This document shows positions 33,116 to 43,029 of a stretch of DNA of 64,000 nucleotides, piece by piece. How positions within the stretch are numbered: the stretch's first letter is position 1; each line of letters opens with the position of its first letter. The stretch comes from Streptomyces olivochromogenes (lineage in GTDB: Bacteria > Actinomycetota > Actinomycetes > Streptomycetales > Streptomycetaceae): assembly GCF_001514115.1 (NCBI RefSeq), contig NZ_KQ948469.1, positions 88,732 through 152,731 on the forward strand, in the 5' to 3' direction. The notes below the pieces were generated by a model. It did not search any database. It was given only the letters and a program-made list of their open reading frames with translations, and was not told the origin of the DNA. The position numbers were made by a program, and so were the translations under genes.

Positions 33116-33170
33116 CCGGACCAACCTCGCCCGTCGTTCACAGAACTGCGGTCACAGCCGTTTTCCGGAG

Positions 33171-33204
33171 TCCTCATCGAACAAGCCGAGCAGGGCGATG
33201 AGGA
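33171..33204 (+). terminator. Hairpin after TetR gene
   Basis: TCCTCATCG and CGATGAGGA form a perfect 9-bp stem around a 16-base loop, 55 bp past the TetR stop, in the convergent gap before the PucR gene end. It can serve either strand. Confidence 0.45.
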
Positions 33205-33300
33205 GACGGTCCGTCAGCGACCCTTGACGGTATCGACGAACGAGCAGTTCACGAATGCGGCAAGGATGCGGGCGCGACTCGCCCCGTGGCGCCGTTCGGC

Positions 33301-34515
33301 TCAGTTGTCCGCCGTATCCGCGGTGCCGGTCGAGGACGGGGGCTTCGGCGTCTGCCGTACGGCCCGCAGCGCGAGGGAGAGTTCGGTGATGCCGCGGGGG
33401 TCGGTGAGGGAGCGGCCCGTACGCTCGGCGATGCGGCGCAGGCGCAGGCGCACCGTGTTGGGATGAACGTACAGACGCTTGGCGGCCTCCTCGGCCGATC
33501 CACCGCAGTCGAACCAGGCGTCCAGCGTGTCCAACAGCAACTCACGATCGCCGGCCGGCAGGGCCTCGATCGGACCGAGGACCTTGGTGACGACGCGGGC
33601 CATGACGTCGGGGGCGCCGGCTGCCGCGACCGCAACCGGGGAGTCGTCGAAGACTGTCACGGCGCCGCTCTCCGCGTCGCCGCCGCGCATGGCGACCTTG
33701 GCGAAGCGCAGGGCTTCCCCCGTGCGGCACAGGTCGTCGTAGGAGGGACTCACCCCAACCCGCTGCCTCGCGTGCTGCCGCAACACCTCGGTGAGGTCGT
33801 TCAGGTCCCGCGGGGTACGCAGGTACACGATGCCCAGCTGCATGTCGGGGCGTAGCCGCCAGGCGGACCGAATTCCGCGCCGGCTCAGGAGGGCCGCAGC
33901 CTCCGGCAGGGCCTGCCGGCCGATGTGCGGTACCTCTGCGGCGACCACGGTGAATGGGCCCTTGCGCGGCACGCCCAGAACCTCCGCCGCGGACCACGCG
34001 GCGTCGGCGTCCATGCTCCTGCCTTCCAGCAGCGCCTCCACCAGCGCCGAACGCTCATGCTCATGGGCGACGAGCCGCTCGGCCACCGCGTCGTGGTATC
34101 CGGAGACCATGGCCTCGGTGATGCCGTCCTGGAGCACCCACATCGCCGAGGCCGCCGCGACCAGCATGTCGCTCCCCACCCCGGGGTTTGTGGTGGCTTC
34201 GGCGAGTACTGCCTCCCAGAAGTACTTCACGCCGATGCGGTACGCCGTCATCACGGCGGGAAGCGGCACATTCTGCAGAGCGCGGCGGCGGCCGATACGG
34301 GCCGCGGCCTCGGTGTCCACAGGTACCTGTCCGGTCAGCGCCCGGAGTGCGTTGCCGAGGTGGGTCCGGCAAGCCTCCTCCAGCTCTTCCGCGGGCACCA
34401 CGTCGTAGTGGTAGTCGCGCGAGCCGGCGCGGATCCGCGCCGCCATCTCCTTCGCCAGCTGCCCGACGCGTTCGAGCAACACGGTCGCCAGGGCGTTGAT
34501 CTCCTTCTCGACCAA
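33301..34515 (-). CDS. PucR/CdaR-family regulator
   Basis: A 404-residue regulator with an N-terminal RsbRD-like helical sensor region, a central GGDEF-like divergent domain of the PucR family and a C-terminal PucR helix-turn-helix (SAEEAAKRLYVHPNTVRLRL). Such proteins act as stand-alone sensors for metabolites or acid stress. The start is a TTG at 34515 preceded by GGAGAAG at a good distance; no ATG or GTG is available in frame nearby. It lies alone between convergent and tandem neighbours, so targets are not evident. Confidence 0.85.
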   Translation of the reverse strand: MVEKEINALATVLLERVGQLAKEMAARIRAGSRDYHYDVVPAEELEEACRTHLGNALRALTGQVPVDTEAAARIGRRRALQNVPLPAVMTAYRIGVKYFWEAVLAEATTNPGVGSDMLVAAASAMWVLQDGITEAMVSGYHDAVAERLVAHEHERSALVEALLEGRSMDADAAWSAAEVLGVPRKGPFTVVAAEVPHIGRQALPEAAALLSRRGIRSAWRLRPDMQLGIVYLRTPRDLNDLTEVLRQHARQRVGVSPSYDDLCRTGEALRFAKVAMRGGDAESGAVTVFDDSPVAVAAAGAPDVMARVVTKVLGPIEALPAGDRELLLDTLDAWFDCGGSAEEAAKRLYVHPNTVRLRLRRIAERTGRSLTDPRGITELSLALRAVRQTPKPPSSTGTADTADN

Positions 34516-34706
34516 GGTCTTCTCCGGCTCACCGATCAGGAGTCTTTCCTCTACAGTACCGCCGGAGCATCGGTTCGTACCGTGCCCGAGTCACCTGACA
34601 CCACCGCGGGCCGGCGACGACCGGAAGCCGTTGGACGAGTCGGCGGGACTTCGACGCATGGCCCAGGCCAGTATGCGGACCAACTGGTCATGCGGTGCGG
34701 CACCGT

Positions 34707-37601
34707 TCAGTCATACGTAGCCGAACGGGGTTGGTCCTCGCCGGGTGCCATCGCCTCCAGGGCGGCGCGAAGCGCGGCGCGTGAGGTGATACCGAGCTTG
34801 GGATACATCCGGTGCAGATGGGAGCCGACCGTGCGGTGGGACAGGAACAGCCGCTCGCCGATCTGCTTGTTTGTCAGGCCGATGGCCGCCAGCTCGGCGA
34901 TCTGGCGTTCCTGCACGGTCAACACGGCTGTCGGCGCGTCCGACCCGGTGGTGGTGGCGACGCCAGTGGCGCGTAGCTCGTTGCGGGCCCGCTGGGCCAT
35001 GGCTTTCGCGCCGATCCGGTCGAAGGTTTCGAGGGCGGCGCTCAGGTACAGGCGGGCGCGGGGGTCGCGGGTGCGGCGCAGCCACTGCCCGTATGCGAGC
35101 TGGATGCGCGCGTGTTCCCACGGCCACCGGGCCGCTTGGGGCAGGGCCAGGGCTGCCTCGAACAGGGAGCCGGCTTCCTTCTCGTCGGCAGCCACAGCCG
35201 CGGCCCCGGCGGTGATCATCGCGATGCGGGGGGAAATGCAGTGGATGCCTGCCTCTTGCGCAGCGGCGACGTGGGCGCGGGCCTCGTCCATGCGGCCGGT
35301 GCGAACCGCCGCCTCGACCAAGTCCAGGACCACCCACCTGCCCGGAATACCGGGGCTCGGTGCGCCGGATGGATCGACCCTGGCCACCTGGACGTGGGCC
35401 TCCTCGTAGTCGCCTTGGCCCATGGCCGCGAGGTGGCGGGCCGACCGGGCATACCCCTCCGTCACCTTGATGCCGCGGGGCGCCGCCCAGGTCGTGGTCT
35501 CCTCGCTGCGGACGCGGGCCAGATCAGCGTTGCCACGCAGAGCCGCGCCTGATGCCAGCAGGGCCCGAATCTGTCGTTCCCAGAAGTGGTAGCCGTAGAC
35601 CGCTGCCAGGTCCAACCCCTCCTGCGCCAGACTCTCGGCCTCGTCCCACTGTCCGTGGACGTAGGAGTCGTGGCAGAGCAGCATCAAAGCGGGAATGACC
35701 ATGGCGATCGCGCCGCCGTCACGTTCCCGTTCGATCATGCGAGCGACCAGGTACCTGTAGTCGGACAGGGTGTCCATCGCGACCGCCGCGAAGGCCAGGG
35801 GGATCAGCTGCCAGGGTGCCGCGTCGGCAGGCAGTGCCGCGAAGGCGTCGGCGAGGCCCTTCCGCAACGCATCGGGGGCGCGAGTGGGGTCGACGTACGC
35901 GTCGTGGCACAGCCTGAACGGTGATACCGCGGCCGGTTCGAACCGGGCCATTGCGGTCCTGAGGAGCTGCCACGGCTCGGGGCGGAGGGCATACAGGCTG
36001 ACGAGCAGCAGCGCGTACAGGATGCCGTAGTGATCCCAGTTGTCGTTCTTGGCGGTGTCGGTGTTGGCGTCGAGCGCCCGGGTCAGGAGCCGGTAGGCGG
36101 CATCGACATCGCCCTCATCGTTCGTGAGGAGGTGGGCGGTGGCGGCGAGGACCAGCCCGGTCGGCGTGTCGAGTACCTGGCCCGCATCGGCCAACAGCCT
36201 TGGAACGTCTTCGAGTTGACCGGTGAAGGTCGCGAGGTAGGCGGCCTCGACCAGTCGGCGGGACCGGTCGCCCGGATGCGGGCTGAGTTCACCGGCCCGC
36301 ATGAGCGCGGCCACCGCCGCGGACGCGGCGCCGCGCCGCCGGTCGAAAACGGCCACCTCGTCCGACGCCCGGGCCGCGTCGCCGGACACTGCGCCGCGGC
36401 GCCAGGCGGACAGGGCCGCTTCGTCCAGCGCCCGGGCCACCGCCTCGTCCGGTTCGGTCGCGGCCTCGGCCAGATGCCACGCCCGGCGGTCAGGGAAGTC
36501 GGCCAGGGCCACGGCCAGGGAGTGGTGCGCGCTCCGGCGGTCACCAGGGGATGCCAGGTGCACGATCGCGGCGCGGACCAACGGATGGCGAAACGCCATG
36601 TGGCCGACGGCCGCATCGACATCTACCAGGTTCGCCTGCTGCGCCAGGGCCAGGTCGTCGACGCCCGCGGAATCCTGGGTGGCCTTCCAAATCGTGGCCA
36701 GGTCGGCGGCGGCGTACAGCGCAGCCACGAGCAGCACCGTTCGGGTTGGCGCAGGCAGCCTTTCGATGGCAGAGGCGAAGACCGCTTCCAGCCGTCCGGA
36801 GAGAGGCAGGAGCGCGGGCAGCGGGTCCCGGCCTGACCGCTGCCGGCTGCTCAACGCCGCCGGCAGCTCCCGCAGCGCGAGCGGGTTGCCCGCAGCCTCG
36901 GCCAGCAACCGCCGCCGTACCGTCGGCGTCAGTCCGGGCCAGCGGGCGTCCAGCAGCTCGGCCGCCGACTGCGCAGCCAGCGGCCCGATCTCGCGTACGG
37001 GCAGCTGGAGTTGGCGCCAGAGGCCCTCGGTTCCCGTTCGGGCGGCGGCAAGGAAGACGACCGGATCGTCACTGATCCTGCGGACGACGAACCCCAGCGC
37101 GGTCGCGCTGGCGCGGTCGATCCACGGCATGTCGTCGGCGATCATCAGCAGCGGACGCTCTACGGTCGCCTGGCCGAGCAGCGCGAGTACCGCCGTCGAG
37201 GCGGCCAGCGGGTCCGGCGACAGTCCCGGGGCGAAACCGAAGATCCGGTCGAGGACGTCTCGATGGTGGCCGGCGAGCCGGTCGGCATGCCGGCGCAACG
37301 GCCAGAGCATCTGGTGCAGCGCCGAGAAGTTCATCTCGGCCTCGAACTCCACGCCGGAGGCGCGCAGTACCCGCATTCCGACGTCTGCGGCCCGTACCGC
37401 GGCGGCATCCAGCAGCGCCGTCTTTCCCACCCCCGGGGCGCCACGCAACAGCAGGCTGGTGCCGCCCCGATCATGTCTGGCAACCAGCGAGTTGATCAGT
37501 TCCAGCTCGGCCGTGCGCCCGGCAAAATCCTCTCCAGGCCGTGAGTTCGCAGACTTCCCACCCTCAAATTGATTGCCGGAAAAAATATGATGGATTGACA
37601 A
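34707..37601 (-). CDS. Large LuxR-family ATPase regulator (LAL)
   Basis: A 964-residue STAND-type regulator: AAA/NACHT-like ATPase at the N-terminus (Walker A GAPGVGKT at about 54-61, Walker B LLMIADDMPWID), a long alpha-helical TPR-like middle and a C-terminal LuxR helix-turn-helix with ERQIAELAAIGLTNKQIGER and LSHRTVGSHLHRMYPKLGI. ATP-dependent signal-controlled activation is the family model. The frame stays open to 37643, but TTG at 37601 is preferred because AAAGGA lies 9 bp upstream. No ATG or GTG occurs before the ATPase domain. The first 30 codons are AT-rich, unlike the rest, so the start is uncertain. Confidence 0.85.
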   Translation of the reverse strand: MSIHHIFSGNQFEGGKSANSRPGEDFAGRTAELELINSLVARHDRGGTSLLLRGAPGVGKTALLDAAAVRAADVGMRVLRASGVEFEAEMNFSALHQMLWPLRRHADRLAGHHRDVLDRIFGFAPGLSPDPLAASTAVLALLGQATVERPLLMIADDMPWIDRASATALGFVVRRISDDPVVFLAAARTGTEGLWRQLQLPVREIGPLAAQSAAELLDARWPGLTPTVRRRLLAEAAGNPLALRELPAALSSRQRSGRDPLPALLPLSGRLEAVFASAIERLPAPTRTVLLVAALYAAADLATIWKATQDSAGVDDLALAQQANLVDVDAAVGHMAFRHPLVRAAIVHLASPGDRRSAHHSLAVALADFPDRRAWHLAEAATEPDEAVARALDEAALSAWRRGAVSGDAARASDEVAVFDRRRGAASAAVAALMRAGELSPHPGDRSRRLVEAAYLATFTGQLEDVPRLLADAGQVLDTPTGLVLAATAHLLTNDEGDVDAAYRLLTRALDANTDTAKNDNWDHYGILYALLLVSLYALRPEPWQLLRTAMARFEPAAVSPFRLCHDAYVDPTRAPDALRKGLADAFAALPADAAPWQLIPLAFAAVAMDTLSDYRYLVARMIERERDGGAIAMVIPALMLLCHDSYVHGQWDEAESLAQEGLDLAAVYGYHFWERQIRALLASGAALRGNADLARVRSEETTTWAAPRGIKVTEGYARSARHLAAMGQGDYEEAHVQVARVDPSGAPSPGIPGRWVVLDLVEAAVRTGRMDEARAHVAAAQEAGIHCISPRIAMITAGAAAVAADEKEAGSLFEAALALPQAARWPWEHARIQLAYGQWLRRTRDPRARLYLSAALETFDRIGAKAMAQRARNELRATGVATTTGSDAPTAVLTVQERQIAELAAIGLTNKQIGERLFLSHRTVGSHLHRMYPKLGITSRAALRAALEAMAPGEDQPRSATYD

Positions 37602-38916
37602 GAAAGAGCATCCTTTATGATTTATTCCATCTGTGGCGATCAAGGCCCGGCTCGCAGTCGGTCCTCGGCTCGGCCACCCGGCTCAGCGACGCCGACCATC
37701 GCCGATACCGACCTTTTCCGCTGACAACGATGTCCCGGCGTGAGGCCATATCGGAGCAGGGTTCAGGTCACCTCCTCTCGCATCGACAACAAGATCATCT
37801 CGAATGGAGGAGCGGTGGCCGATGTTCGCGGCCACAGCAATCGGCTCCGACGGCAGTGACTGGCCACATCGTCGCCACGCGGCATCAGACCGGGGATCGT
37901 GAACATCTCCGCCGGACGCCGATGAAATGCGTCAGCGGAGGACGAATCAGCTCCCCTGACTCTCGGCGTCAGCGGCGGCTTCAGGAACCTCCTGACCCCG
38001 CGGCGCCACGCAGAGCGTGCCTCGCCCCACATGAAAGGCCACCGCGATCTGGGACATTCCGACCGGCAGGGTGCTGAGCGGGAACAGGGTCCGCTGTCCC
38101 TCATACGGGGATCGGGCCACTCGACGGCCGTAGTGCCGGATGCGGCGACGCAGCCGACTCGCGCGGGGGCCCGGCGCGCGGATACCCGTTCGTGCTGCCG
38201 CCTCGCGTCGCGCACATCAACCCACCGGTCGGCGTTGCGGCCCCGAACCGGCCGCGAGGCATCAGGTGCGCTGGGCACGGCCGATCCGGATCTCGCCGGG
38301 CAATCGACGGTTGACGCGGCGATGGTGTTCCCCTGAGCCTGGCCGGTCCTGCGCGCGTATCCGGTCGGCTCCTCGGGCACGGCCCCATGCGCGTTGTGAC
38401 GACGCGCTCGCAGGCATCGCCAAGGATCGGTGCGGCGGGCTGGGCATGGTCTTGATCAGCCCGTCAGGTCGCCTCAGCGCCCGCCGAGACCCCGTTTCTC
38501 CCCCGCGTGCGCTTTCGTTCAGTGGCCCGAAGGTCGTCCGGCCCGGGGCCGGCGAGGGCGCGGGTGACCTTCGTTGTCGCCGATACAGATGTCGCGCCCG
38601 CTTCGTCGGCACGTGACTGACGGCGATCCGTTGCGCTGACCGACAGAGCTCGGCTTCATGGTGATGGCGGACCGGTCCGGGGCAGGCTCCCGGCTCACCG
38701 GCTGCGAGTGCTCAATGCCACCCGCATACTGGCGCGCGACCACCGAGACACCGTCAGGACTGGCGCGGGACAATCGGGCAGGAGGCGACACTTCGCCGCA
38801 CCAAGCGACACTTCGCCGCACCAACCGGCCAACAGGAAGCGGGTCATGGGCACTGTCCCACGACCCGCTACCCCGGCCGTTCAGCCGCTCGCACCCGCAG
38901 GCACGTCAGAAACCGA
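37602..38916. other. About 1.3 kb without a convincing gene
   Basis: Open frames on both strands here give arginine/serine/proline-rich, low-complexity translations without recognisable motifs, and no frame shows steady GC-rich third positions. Near 37595 the plus strand carries TTGACA, a 15-bp spacer and TATGAT, a promoter-like pair pointing into the empty region. A tandem repeat lies at 38785. The region may be decayed DNA, or house an RNA that I cannot identify. Confidence 0.5.
38785..38824. repeat. Two exact tandem copies of a 20-bp unit
   Basis: The unit GCGACACTTCGCCGCACCAA occurs at 38785-38804 and again immediately at 38805-38824 without mismatch, in the gap downstream of the coiled-coil protein gene. 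Slippage duplication is the simplest cause. Confidence 0.85.
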
Positions 38917-39393
38917 CTACTTCGCTGCGTCGGCCGCTTCGTCCGCCTCCGCCCGTGCCAGAACCGCGTCCAGCGTGGCGTACTCGGCCTCCTCGATGGC
39001 CGCGATCGCGAAGTCCATGGTGGCGGCGGCGTACTCCTCGGCGTCGTCGGCGGCGCTCTGCAAACGCTTCACGTCCCGCTCCGCCTTGCGCTCCTCCAGC
39101 TTCTCGCGGACCGAGCCCACATGCTCCTGCCAGGAGGTCTGCACCTGGTTCCAGGTTCCGGCGACATTCGCCTTCGCCCGTTGCCCATTCGCCTGCAGCC
39201 TCTGCGTGCCCTGCTCGGCCTTGTCCCTTGCGTCGGCCACCGCGGCGGACAGCTTCTGGCGGTCCTCCGCGACACTTGCCGCCACGGTCCGCTGCGCTTC
39301 CTGGGCCTTCCGCGAGAGCTCGTCGAGGCGGCCGACCTGGCCGTCCGAGGTGGTGCCGGGCGCCTGGTTCTTCTGCGGCGTCGGGTCTGACAT
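38917..39393 (-). CDS. Alanine-rich coiled-coil protein
   Basis: A 158-residue, highly charged protein with no signal peptide or membrane span. From about residue 20 it has long heptad-like runs of A, E, K and Q (LDELSRKAQEAQRTVAAS, EKLEERKAERDVKRLQSAA), predicting one or two long helices or a coiled coil, ending in an acidic alanine-rich tail. No domain is recognised. Similar helical proteins often accompany stress or envelope genes in actinobacteria, and the next gene encodes a small DUF1003 membrane protein. ATG at 39393 follows AAGGAAGG. Confidence 0.7.
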   Translation of the reverse strand: MSDPTPQKNQAPGTTSDGQVGRLDELSRKAQEAQRTVAASVAEDRQKLSAAVADARDKAEQGTQRLQANGQRAKANVAGTWNQVQTSWQEHVGSVREKLEERKAERDVKRLQSAADDAEEYAAATMDFAIAAIEEAEYATLDAVLARAEADEAADAAK

Positions 39394-39761
39394 GGTGCAT
39401 CCCTTCCTTGACGGATGTGTGCTGTGCGATGACAGGACGTGCTGAGGCGCGTACCGGGGGAATCAGTGGAGCCGGGCCGGTCGCCTCCCCGCCCATGTCG
39501 GTGAGCCGAACGCCGCGGCCAGGGACAGAGCGGCGAGGAGCAGATACCCGACTACCGGGCCGATGCGGTCACTGTTGGCGGAAGCGGCGCTGCCGTGACT
39601 CTGCCGCAGGGCCGGCTCGGCTCGCTTGGGTCAATCGACTCAATGAACGACGTACGGGGACGGCATTCGGCCTTGCGGGCAGTCGATTGACCCAAGGGAG
39701 GCACGTGCCCCGCACGTACGCTGGCGGCCGTCTCTCGCGAACAGCGGATCAAGGAGTGGCC
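39394..39761. other. Divergent intergenic, 368 bp, with inverted repeat
   Basis: This gap lies between the coiled-coil gene and the DUF1003 gene. It contains a perfect 16-bp inverted repeat (39625-39640 and 39681-39696, 40-bp gap) around the sequence CTTGGGTCAATCGACT. A hydrophobic minus-strand frame near 39470-39600 (GPVVGYLLLAALSLAAAF) lacks any start codon and is not called. Confidence 0.5.
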
Positions 39762-40232
39762 ATGGCCCCTGGCAACAATGGGTTCGACGTACGCCTTCCG
39801 AACGAACAGGCCGTTCTCGCACGGATGCGCGGGACCCAGGACCGGATCGCGGACGCGATCACCACCTTCGCCGGAACGATGCAATTCGTGTATATCCACG
39901 CGGCGTGGTTCACGGTCTGGATTGCCTTCAACGAGGGGCTGTTCGGCCGCTCCGCGGTCTGGGACCCATACCCTTTCGGACTGCTCACGATGATCGTCAG
40001 CCTTGAGGCGATCTTTCTGTCCACCTTCGTCATGGTGAGCCAGAACCGCCAGGCGATGCGCGAGAAGGTCCGCGCCGACCTGGACTTCGAGACCAATATC
40101 CGCTCCGAGGTGTGGTCGGCTCACATCGGACATGCCCTCGGCGTCGACCCCGCGCAGGTCGAACAGGAGGTGCAGACCCTCCTCGCGCAGAACCAGGCGA
40201 AGATGAGCGGAACTGAGCAGTCATCTCCATAG
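39762..40232 (+). CDS. DUF1003 membrane protein
   Basis: A 156-residue protein of the DUF1003 type. Two membrane helices (MQFVYIHAAWFTVWIAFN and FGLLTMIVSLEAIFLSTFVM) are followed by the family's SQNRQ/D-rich block (MVSQNRQAMREKVRADLDFE) and a C-terminal amphipathic helix. Function of the family is not established. ATG at 39762 follows AAGGAG with a 5-bp spacer; longer frames upstream are non-protein-like. Confidence 0.88.
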   Translation: MAPGNNGFDVRLPNEQAVLARMRGTQDRIADAITTFAGTMQFVYIHAAWFTVWIAFNEGLFGRSAVWDPYPFGLLTMIVSLEAIFLSTFVMVSQNRQAMREKVRADLDFETNIRSEVWSAHIGHALGVDPAQVEQEVQTLLAQNQAKMSGTEQSSP

Positions 40233-40341
40233 ACGCCGTGAGACAGAAGCGTGGTCGGCAGGTCCGCCCCCGCGGAATCATTGCGACCGAGTCCGGAAAG
40301 TCCGATTCTTGAGTGAAGGTGCTGTGTGGGGAGGGCATTCG

Positions 40342-43029
40342 ATGGCAGCGAAAAGCGGTGCGGCGGACCCCGAGCGACTGCGGCTGGCGGAGGCCGACGA
40401 GGGGCGGGCGGCGTGGCGGCGCTGGGGGCCCTATCTGAGCGAGCGGCAGTGGGGCACGGTCCGCGAGGACTACAGCCCCGGCGGTGATGCCTGGTCGTAC
40501 TTCACCCACGACCAGGCACGTTCACGGGCCTACCGCTGGGGCGAGGACGGCATCGCGGGAGTCAGCGACGACAAGCAGCGGCTGTGCTTCGCGCTCGCCC
40601 TGTGGAACGGCCGGGATCCGATCCTCAAGGAGCGGATGTTCGGCCTGACGAACGCCGAGGGCAATCATGGGGAGGACGTCAAGGAGTACTACTTCCACCT
40701 GGACTCGACGCCCACCCACTCGTACATGAAGTACCTCTACAAGTACCCGCAGGGCGCCTTCCCGTACGACGATCTCGTGACCGTCAACCGGTCCCGCGGG
40801 CGGCACGATCCCGAGTACGAACTCCTCGACACCGGCGTCTTCGACGAGGACCGCTACTTCGACGTGTTCGTCGAGTACGCCAAGGCAGGCCCCGAGGACC
40901 TGCTGATCGAGATCACCGCGCACAACCGCGGACCCGACGAGGCCACCCTCCACCTGCTGCCGACGCTGTGGTTCCGGCACACGTGGTCGTGGGCGGGCGG
41001 CACCGCCGTGCCCGGCCTGCGGCGGACCCCGGGTGCCATCCGCGCAGTTCACGACGAACTCGGCCCGCGGTGGCTGTACTTCACCGGCGAGACGGAAACC
41101 CTGTTCACCGAGAACGACACCGACAACGAGCGCGTCTTCGGCAGTGCGAACGCCACCCCGTACGTCAAGGACGGCATCGACCGGTACGTCGTCCACGGCG
41201 AGTCCGGCGCCGTCAACCCGCAGCAGACCGGCACGAAGGCCGCCGTCCACCACGTCCTCACCGTGCCCGCCGGCGACAGCGTCACCGTACGGCTGCGCCT
41301 GACCGACACCGAACTCGCCGACCCCTGGGCCGCGTTCCACCAGGTGCTCGACACGCGGCGGACCGAGGCCGACGTGTTCTTCGAGGGCGTCGTCCCCGAC
41401 GGTCTGGCCGAGGACGAACGGCGCACGGTGCGGCAGGCGCTCGCCGGGATGCTGTGGAGCAAGCAGTACTACTACCTCGACGTCGAGCGCTGGCTCGCCG
41501 AGCACGGCGTCGACCCGCTGGCCGCCGACCCCCGTGTCCGCAACAGTTCCTGGTACCACATGGTCAACGACGAGGTCATCTCGATGCCCGACACCTGGGA
41601 GTACCCCTGGTTCGCGGCCTGGGACCTCGCCTTCCACGCCATCGCCCTGTCCATGGTCGACATCGGTTTCGCCAAGTCGCAGCTGGAGTTGCTGCTTCGG
41701 CGCCTGTATCTGCATCCCAACGGCCAGATCCCGGCGTACGAATGGAACTTCGGTGACGTCAACCCGCCGGTGCACGCCTGGGCCGTCCTCTTCGTCTACG
41801 AGCTGGAGAAACACCGCACGGGCCGCGGCGACCGCGCCTTCCTGGAGAGCGCCTTCCAGAAGCTGATGAAGAACTTCACCTGGTGGCTCAACCGCAAGGA
41901 CGTCGACGGCAACAACGTCTTCCAGGGCGGCTTCCTCGGTCTCGACAACATCGGCGTCTTCGACCGAAGCGCCCCGCTGCCCACCGGCGGCCACCTCGAC
42001 CAGGCCGACGGCACCGCGTGGATGGCCCTGTACTGCCAGAACCTCCTGGAGATCGCCCTCGAACTGGCTGACGACAACCGGGTCTACGTCGAACACGCAC
42101 AGACCTTGTTCGAGCACTTCGCCTGGATCACGGTCGCGATGAACCACATCGGCGACGACAACCAGAGCCTGTGGGACGAGGAGGACGGCTTCTTCTACGA
42201 CGTCCTGCGCCTGCCCGACGGCGGCGCGACCCGGCTGAAGGTCCGCTCCCTGGTCGGGCTGATCCCGCTCGCCGCGACCAGCGTGATCGGCGGCTGGACG
42301 GATCGCCGCTTTCCGGAACTGATCCAGGGCGCACGGGAGTTCGTGCGCGGGCACCCGGCCGTCGACGCCCTTGTGTCCTCCCACCACGTCCTCGGGCCGG
42401 GCGCGGCGGGGCATCATCTGTTCGCCCTGTTCGACGAGGACAGGCTGCGGCGCATCCTGTCCCGCATGCTCGACGAGGACGAGTTCCTCGGCCCGCACGG
42501 CATCCGCTCACTGTCGCGGTATCACGCCGCGCACCCGTACACCTTCGAGGTGCACGGCGAGCCGTACGGGGTCGGCTATCTGCCCGCCGAGTCGGACTCC
42601 GGCATGTTCGGGGGCAATTCCAACTGGCGTGGCCCGGTGTGGTTCCCGGTCAACCTCCTCCTCGTCCGCGCCCTGCTGAACCTGCACGCCTACCACGGCG
42701 ACGACTTCACCGTGGAGTGCCCGACCGGCTCCGGCCGGCGGATGAACCTCTACGAGGTCGCGCGCGAGATCGCGGACCGGCTCACCGCCACCTTCCTGCT
42801 CGACGCCGAGGGCCGCCGCCCGGTGCACGGCGCTCAGCCGAAGTTCGCCAAGGACCCGCACTGGCGCGACCTGATCCTGTTCCACGAGTACTTCCACGGA
42901 GACACCGGCGCCGGACTCGGCGCCTCCCACCAGACCGGCTGGACCGGTCTGGCCGCGGTCACCGCCACCCTGTTCCATCTCGTCGGCGACGGTGACTGGG
43001 GCGCCTTGAGGGAGGAACCCCTGTCATGA
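40342..43029 (+). CDS. GH63-like glucosidase
   Basis: An 895-residue cytosolic glycoside hydrolase of the GH63/MGH1-like group (bacterial relatives of oligosaccharide glucosidase). The N-terminal beta-sandwich runs to about residue 330; the (alpha/alpha)6 barrel includes WYHMVNDEVISMPDTWEYPW, WDLAFHAIALSMVDIGFAKS and IPAYEWNFGDVNPPVHAW, with the acidic catalytic candidates in WDLAF and in the C-terminal HEYFHGDTGAGLGASHQTGW. It is coupled to a GH13 enzyme by an ATGA overlap, so both probably act on the same alpha-glucoside. ATG at 40342 follows GGGGAGGG; a TTG at 40309 is possible. Natural substrate unknown. Confidence 0.82.
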   Translation: MAAKSGAADPERLRLAEADEGRAAWRRWGPYLSERQWGTVREDYSPGGDAWSYFTHDQARSRAYRWGEDGIAGVSDDKQRLCFALALWNGRDPILKERMFGLTNAEGNHGEDVKEYYFHLDSTPTHSYMKYLYKYPQGAFPYDDLVTVNRSRGRHDPEYELLDTGVFDEDRYFDVFVEYAKAGPEDLLIEITAHNRGPDEATLHLLPTLWFRHTWSWAGGTAVPGLRRTPGAIRAVHDELGPRWLYFTGETETLFTENDTDNERVFGSANATPYVKDGIDRYVVHGESGAVNPQQTGTKAAVHHVLTVPAGDSVTVRLRLTDTELADPWAAFHQVLDTRRTEADVFFEGVVPDGLAEDERRTVRQALAGMLWSKQYYYLDVERWLAEHGVDPLAADPRVRNSSWYHMVNDEVISMPDTWEYPWFAAWDLAFHAIALSMVDIGFAKSQLELLLRRLYLHPNGQIPAYEWNFGDVNPPVHAWAVLFVYELEKHRTGRGDRAFLESAFQKLMKNFTWWLNRKDVDGNNVFQGGFLGLDNIGVFDRSAPLPTGGHLDQADGTAWMALYCQNLLEIALELADDNRVYVEHAQTLFEHFAWITVAMNHIGDDNQSLWDEEDGFFYDVLRLPDGGATRLKVRSLVGLIPLAATSVIGGWTDRRFPELIQGAREFVRGHPAVDALVSSHHVLGPGAAGHHLFALFDEDRLRRILSRMLDEDEFLGPHGIRSLSRYHAAHPYTFEVHGEPYGVGYLPAESDSGMFGGNSNWRGPVWFPVNLLLVRALLNLHAYHGDDFTVECPTGSGRRMNLYEVAREIADRLTATFLLDAEGRRPVHGAQPKFAKDPHWRDLILFHEYFHGDTGAGLGASHQTGWTGLAAVTATLFHLVGDGDWGALREEPLS

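Noticed and set aside
37763..38380. A 205-codon minus-strand frame in the gene-poor region
   Set aside because: Composition is rich in R, S and P without periodic hydrophobic structure, no ribosome site, and it overlaps other equally poor frames.
38785..38824. Start of a CRISPR array
   Set aside because: Only two 20-bp units directly abutting each other, without spacers and without cas genes.
39466..39600. Small hydrophobic minus-strand protein (GPVVGYLLLAALSLAAAF)
   Set aside because: No ATG, GTG or TTG precedes the hydrophobic stretch after an in-frame stop.
40522..42498. A 658-codon minus-strand frame opposite the GH63-like gene
   Set aside because: Valine/aspartate/glycine-rich shadow of the real gene, no motif and no start context.
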